Source: Candidatus Thorarchaeota archaeon (lineage in GTDB: Archaea > Asgardarchaeota > Thorarchaeia > Thorarchaeales > Thorarchaeaceae). From it: a stretch of DNA of 64,000 nt. Of the stretch, positions 49,927 to 59,341 are shown in pieces. Made by a program: the position numbers and the translations under genes. Numbering within the stretch: position 1 is the first letter of the stretch; each line of letters starts with the position of its first letter. Location of the stretch: contig JAFGAR010000146.1 in assembly GCA_016933575.1 (NCBI GenBank), forward strand, positions 1 to 64,000, read 5' to 3'. The notes beneath the pieces were generated by a model that saw only the letters and a program-made list of their open reading frames with translations, did no database searches and was not told the DNA's origin.

Positions 49927-50160
49927 CTATAGACCCTTTCTTGCGAGTCTTTTCGAAGGTGATAAGTTCTTGGTGATATCACTGAAATCCTCCCCAGATG
50001 GAGGTGTGAGTGTTGGAAGTGTCTTTCCAGTCAATTTCAGGTATGTTGCTGCACGAACCCCATAGAGGTAGGAAATGAGATCTGTTGGGGGCGAGATTGC
50101 TCCAGTCCTGAGAGCACGTCTTCTTCCAAACATATCAAAGAGTCGTTCCAGTAGATTCAT
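49927..50160 (-). CDS. Small hypothetical protein
   Basis: A 77-residue, basic, mostly soluble protein starting MNLLERLFDMFGRRRALR, an amphipathic helix that could contact membrane or nucleic acid, followed by a Pro/Ser-rich C-terminus. No family is recognised. It fills an otherwise empty stretch and is divergent from the winged-helix gene at 50296. Confidence 0.4.
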   Translation of the reverse strand: MNLLERLFDMFGRRRALRTGAISPPTDLISYLYGVRAATYLKLTGKTLPTLTPPSGEDFSDITKNLSPSKRLARKGL

Positions 50161-50171
50161 CTTATTCTATC

Positions 50172-50230
50172 CAATCAATCCTTTGGATGGATTGCAGAAA
50201 AGAATTTGGAAGTAGACATTTGATTGTCTA
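50172..50230. promoter_or_regulatory. Hairpin and inverted repeat in the divergent promoter region
   Basis: CAATCAATCC (50172-50181) and GGATGGATTG (50185-50194) pair with one mismatch over a TTT loop. TAGACA (50213-50218) and TGTCTA (50225-50230) form a second, perfect 6-bp inverted repeat. A TATA candidate ATTATAAGA follows near 50261. The second repeat is a plausible regulator site for the winged-helix gene, but short repeats of this size can arise by chance. Confidence 0.3.
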
Positions 50231-50295
50231 TCAGTACCTGAACATAACACTACGGAACAGATTATAAGAAGTCTTCCCAGTGGTGATTGAAATCG

Positions 50296-50613
50296 ATGAG
50301 TATGAAGCGTCTGTTGTGGTGGATTATTGCTGGTACCCGCGGAGGAGCGAACCGGGCAAGAATCATTACTATTCTGCATGATAGGCCATCAAATGCAAAT
50401 CAATTAGCAGAGATGCTCAATCTCGATTACAAGACCATACGTCATCATCTTGATGTCCTCACAAAGAATGGGATTATCGTTACTCAGGGGGATGGGTATG
50501 GTATGGTCTATTTTCTCTCTGTTGAAGTTGAGGAAGAGTATGCTATTTTTCAAGACATATGGGAGAGATTTGGGAAAACACGGAAAAGCAAAACCCGCTC
50601 TGAGGAGGACTAA
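50296..50613 (+). CDS. ArsR-like winged-helix regulator
   Basis: About 105 residues. The wHTH reads NRARIITILHDRPSNANQLA, then MLNLDYKTIRHHLDVLTKNG (recognition helix) and a wing with GYGMVYFLS. This type is frequent in archaea and often controls the neighbouring membrane genes. GGTGA lies about 9 nt before ATG 50296. The stop is two bases from the next gene, so the pair is co-translated. Confidence 0.75.
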   Translation: MSMKRLLWWIIAGTRGGANRARIITILHDRPSNANQLAEMLNLDYKTIRHHLDVLTKNGIIVTQGDGYGMVYFLSVEVEEEYAIFQDIWERFGKTRKSKTRSEED

Positions 50614-50615
50614 TA

Positions 50616-51038
50616 ATGAAACACACTCGATTGTTGATTTGGATTATAGTATCAGTAGTTGCAGCCATTATCTTAGGATTTATTCTATCCCCCATCGTAT
50701 TGAAACCTCCTGCTCAACCCCCGGCTCCAATCCCTCCTGAAGGTAATGACCAACTTGCGTTCCTTGTCACTCTAAAGACAATTGTTTCCTTCGTGAATAT
50801 TGCTTTGATTGCCACATTGCTTGGACTCTACTATCGGATCTACTCAGAGATACGATCACGATTCACACTCGGCCTAATCCTCCTCATCCTTGTACTTTTG
50901 ATGTATGCCATCACTTCAAATCCCCTTATTCACATTCTCTTTGGGTACTATCCCTTTGGCTTAGGACCCTTCACTGTTCTTCCTGACCTATTCTCATCCT
51001 TTGCTCTCATCGTTCTTCTCTATCTTAGCTCAGAATAG
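50616..51038 (+). CDS. Small membrane protein downstream of the ArsR-like gene
   Basis: A 140-residue protein with about four hydrophobic helices: residues 6-28, 43-66, 75-97 and 105-135. A Pro-rich outer segment KPPAQPPAPIPPEG separates the first two. No family recognised. The gap to the regulator gene is two bases, which suggests a shared signal or stress function. Confidence 0.55.
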   Translation: MKHTRLLIWIIVSVVAAIILGFILSPIVLKPPAQPPAPIPPEGNDQLAFLVTLKTIVSFVNIALIATLLGLYYRIYSEIRSRFTLGLILLILVLLMYAITSNPLIHILFGYYPFGLGPFTVLPDLFSSFALIVLLYLSSE

Positions 51039-51148
51039 GGTAAGATTTGGGAATGATTCAGGTGAGAATTCGGTTAGAGATTATATAGTATTCACATCAA
51101 GCTCTTGCTCAGATGACATTCTAACCGAAACCCGGAGAAATATCTACC

Positions 51149-52648
51149 ATGACTGAGAACACGCCTCAACAAAACCAGCCGCGCCTTTTTGATAGGAGTC
51201 ATCTCCGTGACTACACACTATTCACAATTGGTCTTGGGTTCATAATCAGTCTATACTATGTCTTTTCTGGATCATTTTCAAATGGACCTGGTCGTTCACC
51301 CTCACCTCCAGGAGGCTTTAGCCCTCCTGCGGATTCTGTGGTCATGCCAAATATGCCGGGATTGATGTACAACATATGGCCTCTCTGGGGTCAGTTAGTT
51401 GTTCCATCTCTGGAAGGTGTAGCAATTGCTGTTCTAGCTATCACTCTTTTAGGCATTTCATTACTTGCTCTGAAGAAGCGCCAGTACAGGTTACCAGCTC
51501 TTCCAATTCTCCTCACGTTGGGTCTTGTCCTCATAGTCCTCACAAATCTCATACATGGATGGACTACAGGGATTGCGGATACTATTGGTGCTGCTAGTGA
51601 AATATACTCAGACATCTCTAAAGTAGTAGATCCGATATCCTTCATCTCCAACTACAACTCACTCCAAGAAATTCTCTCTCTCCACGCGCAGACCCAACCC
51701 CCAGGAGCAGTTCTTGCAATCTATCTCCTTAACTTGATATTTCAGACCCCTGCGTTCATAGCCATCGGACTCAGTGTGATCTCTGGTATTCTCTCTGCAT
51801 ACTTCATCAATGGGCTCTATACCCGACTCTTTGAAAAGGAGTCAGCAAGATATGGTGTCTTTCTCTATCTTCTATTGCCTGCAGTTCAAGTCTATTATCT
51901 GGCTAATATCTATGCTATCGTAGCGACTCTTGCCGCAGGAGCGTCGTATTTCTATTTTCATCCCAATAAGATAGTCAGTCTGATTGGCATAATAGTGACT
52001 GTGTTTCTTGGAACTTTCATCTCATTCCTCTTTGTCTATATTCCAATTCTCTTTCTGACCTATGAGTTACTGAATTCTTGGTCTACATCCCGGAATCAAC
52101 CTCTTTCCACGAGGGTGTTCCATTGGATGTTATCTCTCAATAAGATCATAGTGGCTGGAGTATGCATAGTCCTTGTCTATGCTGTCCTGTATTTTGGACT
52201 TGGTTTCAGCTATGTGCAAGCCTTTCTCTATGCGAGTTCACTTGAGAATCCTAGTGGATTCATGCTCCTAGCTAGTCCTCTCGATTATGTTGTCACTAGG
52301 TTGCAGGATATACTTGACATCGTGGTCTTCTTTGGACCCGTGTTATCTGTTTTAGCGTATCGTGGCTTGAAATCAATGAAGCTCACAATGCCTCTAGAAG
52401 AGAATGCGACCAAAACATTCAATCTTGTTGCTGCTTCTCTTGTAGCCTTGCTTCTGCTCTTCGTAACAGGAGCTCCCAAAAAGGGCGAGACCGCACGCAT
52501 CTGCATGTTCGTACTTCCGCTACTCTTGATTCCCGTACTCTACTATCTCAATAATACTGCTTTTAGTCGGGCTGAGAAGATCAAACTCCTGCTACTGGTT
52601 TTCGGGCAGGCGGTACTGCTACAGTTATTTGGTCTTTACATATGGTAG
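51149..52648 (+). CDS. Polytopic membrane protein, possibly GT-C-like
   Basis: A 499-residue protein with about 11-12 transmembrane helices and one early Pro/Gly-rich outer loop. The segment ENPSGFMLLASPLD and the late GAPKKGETARICMFVLPLLL recall polytopic GT-C glycosyltransferases, where a Glu/Arg loop precedes a hydrophobic pair, but the usual N-terminal acidic motif is not clear. GGAG precedes the ATG. It follows the ArsR-like/membrane pair by 110 nt. Call of glycosyltransferase is weak; polytopic membrane protein is firm. Confidence 0.5.
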   Translation: MTENTPQQNQPRLFDRSHLRDYTLFTIGLGFIISLYYVFSGSFSNGPGRSPSPPGGFSPPADSVVMPNMPGLMYNIWPLWGQLVVPSLEGVAIAVLAITLLGISLLALKKRQYRLPALPILLTLGLVLIVLTNLIHGWTTGIADTIGAASEIYSDISKVVDPISFISNYNSLQEILSLHAQTQPPGAVLAIYLLNLIFQTPAFIAIGLSVISGILSAYFINGLYTRLFEKESARYGVFLYLLLPAVQVYYLANIYAIVATLAAGASYFYFHPNKIVSLIGIIVTVFLGTFISFLFVYIPILFLTYELLNSWSTSRNQPLSTRVFHWMLSLNKIIVAGVCIVLVYAVLYFGLGFSYVQAFLYASSLENPSGFMLLASPLDYVVTRLQDILDIVVFFGPVLSVLAYRGLKSMKLTMPLEENATKTFNLVAASLVALLLLFVTGAPKKGETARICMFVLPLLLIPVLYYLNNTAFSRAEKIKLLLLVFGQAVLLQLFGLYIW

Positions 52649-52697
52649 AATCGTGCGGCCTCAGCCCACCCTTTTTGGGATTTTGCAGTCGTAAGAG

Positions 52698-52734
52698 AAT
52701 GGTCACTAAGCCAAAGCGCTAAATAGTGACCATT
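52698..52734 (+). promoter_or_regulatory. Perfect 11-bp inverted repeat upstream of the ABCE1 gene
   Basis: AATGGTCACTA (52698-52708) and TAGTGACCATT (52724-52734) are exact inverse complements separated by 15 nt. The second arm ends 39 nt before the ATG at 52774 and overlaps the A+T-rich CTAAATAG that could act as the TATA box. It is either an operator over the promoter or a stem-loop in the leader. The low G+C content of the arms favours an operator. Confidence 0.55.
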
Positions 52735-52773
52735 GTCTCACTTGGACAGCTCTTCTATGGGTGTGAAGTATAG

Positions 52774-54594
52774 ATGCGTATTGCCATTGTAGACCGAGCC
52801 AGATGTAGACCAAAGGACTGCTCTCACGAATGTCAGAGGTTCTGTCCTCGCGTTCGTACTGGCGACGAGACCGTGATCTTTCCAGAGGGTCCAGACAAAC
52901 CTCCTGTCATTGTCGAAGCCTTATGTAGTGGTGAGGCCATATGCGTCAAGAAATGTCCCTATCACGTCATCAAGATTGTAAATCTCCCTGAAGAGCTGGA
53001 GTCTGATACTAGCCATCGATACAGTGTGAATGGCTTCAAGCTGTTCCGTCTCCCAACACCTAAAGTGGGCCAGGTACTTGGATTGATTGGACCAAATGGT
53101 GTCGGAAAGACAACAGCAATCCAGATACTTGCTGGTGAGCTGAGACCAAATATGGGTCGAATTGACAATCCTCCTGAATGGGATGAAATTATCCATCAAT
53201 ATCGCGGTTCTGAACTTCAACCCTTCTTTGAACGGATTCAGGCAGGTAACATTGTTCCTGTACACAAACCTCAGACCATCACAGATATCCCAAAAATGAA
53301 AGCTATTGCGGATCGCCCCATCAGTGACCTTCTTGAGTCTTCAGATACATCTGGCCGTCTTAAAGAACTCAAGGATGACATGAATCTTGGAGACATCTGG
53401 GACCGTCCTGTCAAGGTCCTCAGTGGCGGCGAGCTCCAACGTGTGGCTATCACTGCAGCTCTTGTCCGTGAGGGTGACATTTACTTCTTCGACGAACCCA
53501 CTGCGTATCTTGACGTTCGTGAACGTCTCAGGGTAGGACGCGCAATACGTCAGCTTGCTGACCTAGGAAAGACAGTCATCGTTGTTGAACACGACCTGTC
53601 TATCTTGGACTATGTATCTGACCTCGTGTGTCTATTTTACGGCAATCCCGGAGTGTATGGTATTATCTCCAATCCTCATGGTACCAGAGTAGGAGTGAAT
53701 CAGTTTCTTGATGGATTCATTCCTGATGAGAACATGCGATTCCGTGACACCTCAATCTCATTCAAGGGAATGTCTACAGAGGATATTGAGTTCACCTCTT
53801 CTGAGCCCCTCGTTGAATATGGGAACATGAAGAAGAGCTTTGAAGATTTCTCTCTAGAAGTGATGAGTGGTAGAGTCTCGAAGGGACAGGTCATTGGAAT
53901 TCTTGGACCTAATGGTATTGGTAAGACAACCTTTGTACGAATGCTTGCTGGCGAGCTTGACCCTGATGAGGGTGAGGCACCAAAGAAGACGATCTCTGGG
54001 CTTGATCTGAAGATCAGCTATAAGCCCCAGTATATTCCCAAAGACTTCGAGGGCAACTTGCGGATGTATCTCCGAGAGGCTGGTGGAAATACCATCGATA
54101 GTGCTGACTTCAAGACATCGGTCATCAATAAGCTAGAATTGGAGCATCTATTAGACCACCAGATCCAGGACCTAAGTGGTGGAGAACTTCAACGAGCTGC
54201 AATTGCAGCCTGTCTCTCTCGAGAGGCTGATATCTACCTGTTGGATGAACCCTCTGCCTTCTTGGACATCGAACAGCGCCTTGCTAGTTCAAGAGCTATA
54301 CGAAGGCATGTTCGGATAAATCTGAAGACTGCATTTGTCGTCGAACACTCAATTCTCATGGCTGACTATCTCAGTGACAGCTTGGTGGTGTTCAAAGGAA
54401 ATCCTGGAAAGACTGGTATTGCCTCTTCTGTTCAGACTCTACGTAGTGGCATGAATTCCTTCCTCAAGGAGATGGGCGTGACTTTCCGGAGAGACCCCCA
54501 GACTGGTCGTCCCCGAGTGAACAAGGATGGATCTCAATTAGACTCTCAACAGAAGGCATCCGGTGATTATTACTACGTGGGAAAAGGCAAGTAA
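52774..54594 (+). CDS. ABCE1/Rli1 ribosome-recycling ATPase
   Basis: A 606-residue soluble ABC protein that splits ribosomes after termination. The N-terminal Fe-S domain carries two clusters: CRPKDCSHECQRFCPRV and LCSGEAICVKKCPYHVI. Two nucleotide-binding domains follow: Walker A GPNGVGKTTAIQIL and GPNGIGKTTFVRML, signatures LSGGELQRVAITAALV and LSGGELQRAAIAACLS, Walker B YFFDEPTAYLD and YLLDEPSAFLD, and hinge segments. It is universal in archaea and eukaryotes. GGTGTGA precedes the ATG. The Fe-S domain makes it sensitive to oxidants. Confidence 0.95.
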   Translation: MRIAIVDRARCRPKDCSHECQRFCPRVRTGDETVIFPEGPDKPPVIVEALCSGEAICVKKCPYHVIKIVNLPEELESDTSHRYSVNGFKLFRLPTPKVGQVLGLIGPNGVGKTTAIQILAGELRPNMGRIDNPPEWDEIIHQYRGSELQPFFERIQAGNIVPVHKPQTITDIPKMKAIADRPISDLLESSDTSGRLKELKDDMNLGDIWDRPVKVLSGGELQRVAITAALVREGDIYFFDEPTAYLDVRERLRVGRAIRQLADLGKTVIVVEHDLSILDYVSDLVCLFYGNPGVYGIISNPHGTRVGVNQFLDGFIPDENMRFRDTSISFKGMSTEDIEFTSSEPLVEYGNMKKSFEDFSLEVMSGRVSKGQVIGILGPNGIGKTTFVRMLAGELDPDEGEAPKKTISGLDLKISYKPQYIPKDFEGNLRMYLREAGGNTIDSADFKTSVINKLELEHLLDHQIQDLSGGELQRAAIAACLSREADIYLLDEPSAFLDIEQRLASSRAIRRHVRINLKTAFVVEHSILMADYLSDSLVVFKGNPGKTGIASSVQTLRSGMNSFLKEMGVTFRRDPQTGRPRVNKDGSQLDSQQKASGDYYYVGKGK

Positions 54595-54603
54595 TTGTTG
54601 AAG

Positions 54604-55431
54604 TTACTTATTGAGTCGACGATGCCAGTATCTCTTTCCATCTTTTTGTTCATCTAGCTCTGCAAGTATCTTCACAGCTTCATTACCGCATTTAATGACA
54701 TCTGCCTCTCCCCTGACTGCAAACTCATCCCGTACGCGATTTGCATAGACTGCACAGGCAGCTCCGGTCCTGAATCCATAGATATTGCCGAGAGTCAATA
54801 ATGTTGCAGCCTCCATCTCAAAATTCATCACATTTGCCTTAGTTAAGTCTTGAATCAGTGTTTCACTCATAGTCTGCGTATACCCATTGAATCCCGGTCT
54901 TGATTGACCAAGATAAAATGAATCAGTTGAAGCAGAGATTCCCAAATGATAGGTCAAACCTAGCGTTTCTGCCGCCTCAACAAAGGCAAGAATGACTTCA
55001 TAGCACGCTGAAGCAGGATATTCTTGCCTAACATATTGTTTACTTGTCCCTTCTAGGCGTACTGCTCCAGTGGTTATGATAATGTCACCAATATTGACAT
55101 CTTCCTTCAGAGTCGCACATGATCCAATTCGGAGAAATGTGTCTGCTCCGACATTGGCGAGTTCCTCGATCACAATCGCTGTACCTGGCCCTCCGATTCC
55201 TGTGGAACATGCAGAGATGTCCTTCCCCTTGTACTTGCCTGTGTGAGTCACAAACTGACGGTGGGAAGCAGCCTCTCTATAAGAGTCCCAGTGAGCACTT
55301 ATTCGCTCCACTCGTTGTGGATCTCCTGGTATCAGAACAGATCTAGCAACATCTCCTTCCTTGACCTCAAGATGGTATTGCTTCCTGTCAAGTGTAACTG
55401 GTTTTTTTGCTGAAACCTTCTTGTCTGTCAT
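54604..55431 (-). CDS. Uridine phosphorylase-type nucleoside phosphorylase
   Basis: About 275 residues of the PNP/UDP family. Phosphate and ribose contacts are VLIPGDPQRVERI, TGIGGPGTAIVIEE, FLRIGSCATLK and the catalytic/ribose Glu in NFEMEAATLLTLG. The group phosphorolyses uridine, and purine variants exist, so substrate is provisional. ATG 55431 is chosen because GAGGTAGAGAA precedes it; the ORF start at 55485 has none. It converges with ABCE1 by 9 nt and is divergent from the aldolase. Confidence 0.88.
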   Translation of the reverse strand: MTDKKVSAKKPVTLDRKQYHLEVKEGDVARSVLIPGDPQRVERISAHWDSYREAASHRQFVTHTGKYKGKDISACSTGIGGPGTAIVIEELANVGADTFLRIGSCATLKEDVNIGDIIITTGAVRLEGTSKQYVRQEYPASACYEVILAFVEAAETLGLTYHLGISASTDSFYLGQSRPGFNGYTQTMSETLIQDLTKANVMNFEMEAATLLTLGNIYGFRTGAACAVYANRVRDEFAVRGEADVIKCGNEAVKILAELDEQKDGKRYWHRRLNK

Positions 55432-55557
55432 TTCTCTACCTCTCGGATACCTTTTATTGTAATCAGAATTCCCTTTTGTATTCAACGCCTAGCCAGTCTC
55501 GTTAAGCATATAGGAAGAATCGGCTACAAAAAGGGCGTATCACTGAGGTAAAACGTT

Positions 55558-56445
55558 ATGACATCACTCGATGAACTGGACCATCTCAGCTTGGGAAAAC
55601 GAGTACGCTTACACAGAATGATGTATGAACACGGCCCTGGAAACGGGAAGTTAATGATACTTCCTATCGACCAAGGTCTAGAACATGGTCCGGTTGACTT
55701 CTTTACCAATCCTGCATCAGCTGATCCTGAGTATCAATTCAAGCTTGCTGTTAAGGGCGGTTATTCAGGCATTGCGTTACATCTTGGTCTAGCAGAGAAA
55801 TATGGTCCAAAATATGCTGGAAAGATACCTATGGTCCTGAAGATAAATGGCAAGACACGGATTCCCCCAGCCAATGAACCAATATCTCCAATGACTGGTT
55901 CAGTAGAGGACGCGGTACGAATTGGAGCCGATGCCATTGGTTACACATTGTATGTTGGTAGTCCCAATCAGACCCTTGATTTCACGCAGTTCAGGAAGGT
56001 CAAGAAAGATGCAGAGAGATATGGAATGCCTATTATCATGTGGGCATATCCGCGAGGTGAGGCTGTCGATAAGAAGGGGGGTCGTGACTCGCTCTATGCT
56101 ATTGATTATGCCGCACGTGTAGCTGATGAGCTGGGTGCTGACATTGTGAAACTCAATGTACCTGAAGATGATCCCAAGATACGTTCCCTGCAGCCCAGTC
56201 CCTATGATAAATTGGAGCTAAGCTATGAGGAACGTGTTCGAAAGGTTGTGAAGACAGCAGGCAAGTGCATGGTGTTATTCTCTGGCGGTAGTCGGGTTAG
56301 TGATGATGATGTCATCCATCGAGCCAAAGTATGCCTCGAAGAAGGTGCAACAGGTCTCATATTTGGGAGAAATCTGTGGCAGAGAGAATGGACGGATGCA
56401 CTTGCAATGACCAAGCGGCTCAAAGATATGATAAAGAACCTGTAA
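55558..56445 (+). CDS. Archaeal class I fructose-1,6-bisphosphate aldolase
   Basis: A 295-residue TIM-barrel aldolase of the DhnA/FbaB type, cleaving FBP to dihydroxyacetone phosphate and glyceraldehyde 3-phosphate. Key segments are LMILPIDQGLEHGPVDFF, the Schiff-base Lys in ADIVKLNVPED, and the phosphate-binding VLFSGGSRVSDDD and LIFGRNLWQRE. The ATG follows GAGGTAAAACGTT. It lies one gene before FBP aldolase/phosphatase, with triosephosphate isomerase 4 kb downstream. Confidence 0.92.
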   Translation: MTSLDELDHLSLGKRVRLHRMMYEHGPGNGKLMILPIDQGLEHGPVDFFTNPASADPEYQFKLAVKGGYSGIALHLGLAEKYGPKYAGKIPMVLKINGKTRIPPANEPISPMTGSVEDAVRIGADAIGYTLYVGSPNQTLDFTQFRKVKKDAERYGMPIIMWAYPRGEAVDKKGGRDSLYAIDYAARVADELGADIVKLNVPEDDPKIRSLQPSPYDKLELSYEERVRKVVKTAGKCMVLFSGGSRVSDDDVIHRAKVCLEEGATGLIFGRNLWQREWTDALAMTKRLKDMIKNL

Positions 56446-56577
56446 TCGTACAGTCATATTTGCCACTCACACTGTTGCCTTACTAAATGATAACTATTAT
56501 ATGGGGAAAGAATAGTCGAAGGTCTCAGCGGGGCATGATTTTTTGCAGCCTCCAAGAAAAAAGATTGAAGGAGCGAA

Positions 56578-57732
56578 ATGCAAATGGTCGAAACCACCAT
56601 TAGCGTGATTAAAGCTGATATTGGATCACTAGCTGGTCATGTTGTTGTTCCCGACTTCCTCTTTGAATTGGCAAGGAAGTCGTTGAAAGAAGCCGTGGAG
56701 AAGAAAATAATCAATGACTTCCACGTATCAAATGCTGGAGATGACCTCGAGCTTATAATGACCCATAACAAGGGTGACGGAAATGAGGAAGTCCACAAGT
56801 TAGCTTGGGACACATTCATCAAAGGCACAGAACTTGCGCGGAAGAATAAGATCTATGCAGCAGGTCAAGATATCCTTGCTGACACTTTCAGTGGTAATGT
56901 GAAGGGTATGGGTCCCGGTTCAGCAGAGATGACTTTTGAAGAGCGAAAGTCGGAACCTATTGCAGTCTTTATGGCTGACAAGACTGAGCCTGGAGCATAC
57001 AATCTACCACTATTCAAGATCTTCGCAGACCCATTCAACACAGCGGGTCTTGTTATTGATCCCAATCTACACGATGGATTCCGTTTTGTCATTCAGGACA
57101 TCATGAAGGATGTACCATGCTTCATTGAAATGAAAGCTCCTGAAGAGATGTACGACATACTGGCGCTTCTTGGGAGCACTGGTCGTTACACTATCAAGAA
57201 GGTCTATCGCTATGATGGAATGATCACGGCATCTGTGAGCACTGACAAACTCCATGCAGTCGCTGGTAAGTATGTTGGCAAGGATGATCCTGTTGCCATC
57301 GTACGCGCACACTCTGGTCTTCCAGCTATGGGCGAAGTTCTAGAAGCATTTACACTTCCTCACCTGGTATCTGGTTGGATGAGAGGATCACATACAGGAC
57401 CTCTCTTGCCTGTTGGTCTGAAAGACTCTCGATGTACTCGTTTCGATGGACCTCCAAGAGTAATAGCACTTGGTTTCCAAGTCTCCCACGGAAAACTACT
57501 TGGTCCTGTGGATCTCTTTGATGACGTTGCCTTTGACATCAGCCGTCAGAGAGGTATGGAGATGGCCGACTACCTACGAAGACATGGACCATTCCAGCCT
57601 CACAGACTCAGCGATGATCAAATGGAGTACACGACACTACCCAAAGTACTCACAAGATGTGAAAACCGATTCGTCACAAAAGAAATCGTACCCACTGGAA
57701 AGGCTAAGGATCACTCTAGCTCTGCAGAGTAG
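56578..57732 (+). CDS. Bifunctional FBP aldolase/phosphatase (archaeal type V FBPase)
   Basis: A 384-residue enzyme that condenses triose phosphates to FBP and dephosphorylates it to fructose 6-phosphate, the gluconeogenic route in archaea. The N-terminus TTISVIKADIGSLAGHVVVP binds Mg2+. Other family segments are NDFHVSNAGDDLELIMTHNK, MGPGSAEMTFEERKSEP and LVSGWMRGSHTGPLLPVG. ATG 56578 with AAGGAG upstream; the Met at 56584 is an alternative. It is 130 nt from the aldolase gene and ends before a hairpin. Confidence 0.95.
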   Translation: MQMVETTISVIKADIGSLAGHVVVPDFLFELARKSLKEAVEKKIINDFHVSNAGDDLELIMTHNKGDGNEEVHKLAWDTFIKGTELARKNKIYAAGQDILADTFSGNVKGMGPGSAEMTFEERKSEPIAVFMADKTEPGAYNLPLFKIFADPFNTAGLVIDPNLHDGFRFVIQDIMKDVPCFIEMKAPEEMYDILALLGSTGRYTIKKVYRYDGMITASVSTDKLHAVAGKYVGKDDPVAIVRAHSGLPAMGEVLEAFTLPHLVSGWMRGSHTGPLLPVGLKDSRCTRFDGPPRVIALGFQVSHGKLLGPVDLFDDVAFDISRQRGMEMADYLRRHGPFQPHRLSDDQMEYTTLPKVLTRCENRFVTKEIVPTGKAKDHSSSAE

Positions 57733-57740
57733 AAGTAAGT

Positions 57741-57760
57741 GCGGGATTCAATACTCCCGC
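57741..57760 (+). terminator. Hairpin terminator after FBP aldolase/phosphatase
   Basis: GCGGGA (57741-57746) pairs with TCCCGC (57755-57760) across an 8-nt loop, 8 nt after the stop. Pyrimidine-rich CCCCTTCATCCTTT follows. It lies between convergent genes and may serve both. Confidence 0.5.
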
Positions 57761-57795
57761 CCCTTCATCCTTTCCAAATTAGAGATATTCATACA

Positions 57796-58086
57796 CTATC
57801 CAGTTCTTTTAATGATATGATATCCAAATTTCGTCTTCACCGGATCTATTGTCATTGCTCCAATACTCAGACCAAATGCAGCTTTTTCGAACTCTGCCAC
57901 CATCTGCCCTTTTGCGAACCAACCGAGGTCACCGCCCTTCTTCTTGGAAGGACATGTACTGTATTCTCTAGCAATCTTTGTGAAATCTTCTCCAGAGTTG
58001 ATTCTCCCAATGAGTGCCTGAGCTTGGCTATGCTTCTCTACAAGGATATGACTTGCGCGTACCTTTCCGCCTTTTACTTTTGACAT
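57796..58086 (-). CDS. Single-domain parvulin peptidyl-prolyl isomerase
   Basis: A 96-residue parvulin: [57 protein letters not shown] and [10 protein letters not shown] match the PpiC/Pin1 catalytic core, including His15-type and the closing His in GYHII. It lacks a signal peptide or WW domain, so it is cytoplasmic, like the stand-alone parvulins known in some archaea and bacteria. ATG 58086; the promoter must lie in the 140 bp toward the divergent dehydrogenase. Confidence 0.9.
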   Translation of the reverse strand: MSKVKGGKVRASHILVEKHSQAQALIGRINSGEDFTKIAREYSTCPSKKKGGDLGWFAKGQMVAEFEKAAFGLSIGAMTIDPVKTKFGYHIIKRTG

Positions 58087-58222
58087 ATAATCACCAAATT
58101 ATGGTTAGATAGTTCTACCATTATAGAGAGTGTCTTAAAGTTGTCCACATACACTCTAGCTGAGAAAGGCAAGAATTTATGACGAAAGAAGCTGGTACTC
58201 TTACACTCCAAGGGTGTGAAAG

Positions 58223-59263
58223 ATGAAAGCAACAGTATTTCACAAACATGGTTCTCCTGAGGTTCTCTCTTACGAGGACTATGATGACCCTCAGGTCACA
58301 TCAAATCAAATACTAATTCAGGTTAAAGCCGTGGCTTTGAATCATCTAGATCTCTTTGTTCGTAGTGGGATTCCCGGTCTCAATCTAGAGATGCCTCATA
58401 TCCTTGGAAGTGATATCAGTGGAGTGGTTGTGGAACTTGGTAAGAATGTCCAGAACTCATTCCAAATCGGTCAGCAGGTCATTATAGATCCTGGAATATC
58501 CTGTGGTATTTGTGAGTTCTGCATCCGTGGTGAACAATCACTCTGTCCTTCATATGGAATTCTTGGCGAACACTATCGCGGCGGATATGCAGAACTTCTA
58601 GCAATAGACGCTAAGAATGTTGTACCAATCCCTGGTGATGCGCCTCTTGATATTGTGAATGCTGCTGCCGTACCGCTTACTTTAATGACCGCGTGGAGGA
58701 TGCTAATATCCAAGGCTCAGATACAACCTGGTGACGATCTATTAATCATAGGCATTGGCGGGGGTGTAGCTCTAGCAGGGCTTCAAATTGCTAAGACTGC
58801 TGGCGCAAGAGTAATTGTCACAAGCTCGTCGAATAGTAAATTGGAGCGAGCGAAAGAACTGGGAGCTGATATTGTAATCAATCACAATGAGATGCCGGAT
58901 TATCATAAGGAGATAGGTCGATTAACAAAGAATCGTGGTGTTGATGTCGTTCTTGATTCTGTAGGCCAGGCTACTTGGACTAGGAGCTTGAGAAGCCTAC
59001 GGAAAGGTGGTCGTCTGGTAACATGTGGGGCAACCTCTGGACCTAATGCTGAAACAAATATCAACTCTGTATTCTGGAGACAGCTTGAAATCCTTGGCTC
59101 AACGATGGGAAGCCGAGATGAACTACGCACAGCACTGAAATTGGTCTGGAATGGCAAAATTCATCCGGTAGTTGACAGAGTCCTTCCTCTCTCAAAGGCA
59201 AGAGAGGCTCATGAGCTATTAGAACGTGGTGAGCAGTTCGGAAAACTGGTGCTTACACCTTAG
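58223..59263 (+). CDS. Zinc-binding MDR dehydrogenase/quinone oxidoreductase-like
   Basis: A 346-residue MDR enzyme. The N-terminal GroES-like part includes VKAVALNHLDLFVRSGIPG and HILGSDISGVV. A structural zinc lobe SCGICEFCIRGEQSLC has four Cys. The Rossmann motif is LLIIGIGGGVALAGLQIAKT. Catalytic zinc Cys-His at the usual CG(T/S)D and GHE sites is not seen, which points to a quinone oxidoreductase-type function. Substrate unknown. A GGTGTGAAAG site precedes the ATG. Confidence 0.82.
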   Translation: MKATVFHKHGSPEVLSYEDYDDPQVTSNQILIQVKAVALNHLDLFVRSGIPGLNLEMPHILGSDISGVVVELGKNVQNSFQIGQQVIIDPGISCGICEFCIRGEQSLCPSYGILGEHYRGGYAELLAIDAKNVVPIPGDAPLDIVNAAAVPLTLMTAWRMLISKAQIQPGDDLLIIGIGGGVALAGLQIAKTAGARVIVTSSSNSKLERAKELGADIVINHNEMPDYHKEIGRLTKNRGVDVVLDSVGQATWTRSLRSLRKGGRLVTCGATSGPNAETNINSVFWRQLEILGSTMGSRDELRTALKLVWNGKIHPVVDRVLPLSKAREAHELLERGEQFGKLVLTP

Positions 59264-59341
59264 GAGTTAGTAATACCTAGATACGCACCAGAATCAGACA
59301 CCGTTTCTTTACGGGTTTTGTAATGACTGATATTGGTCACT

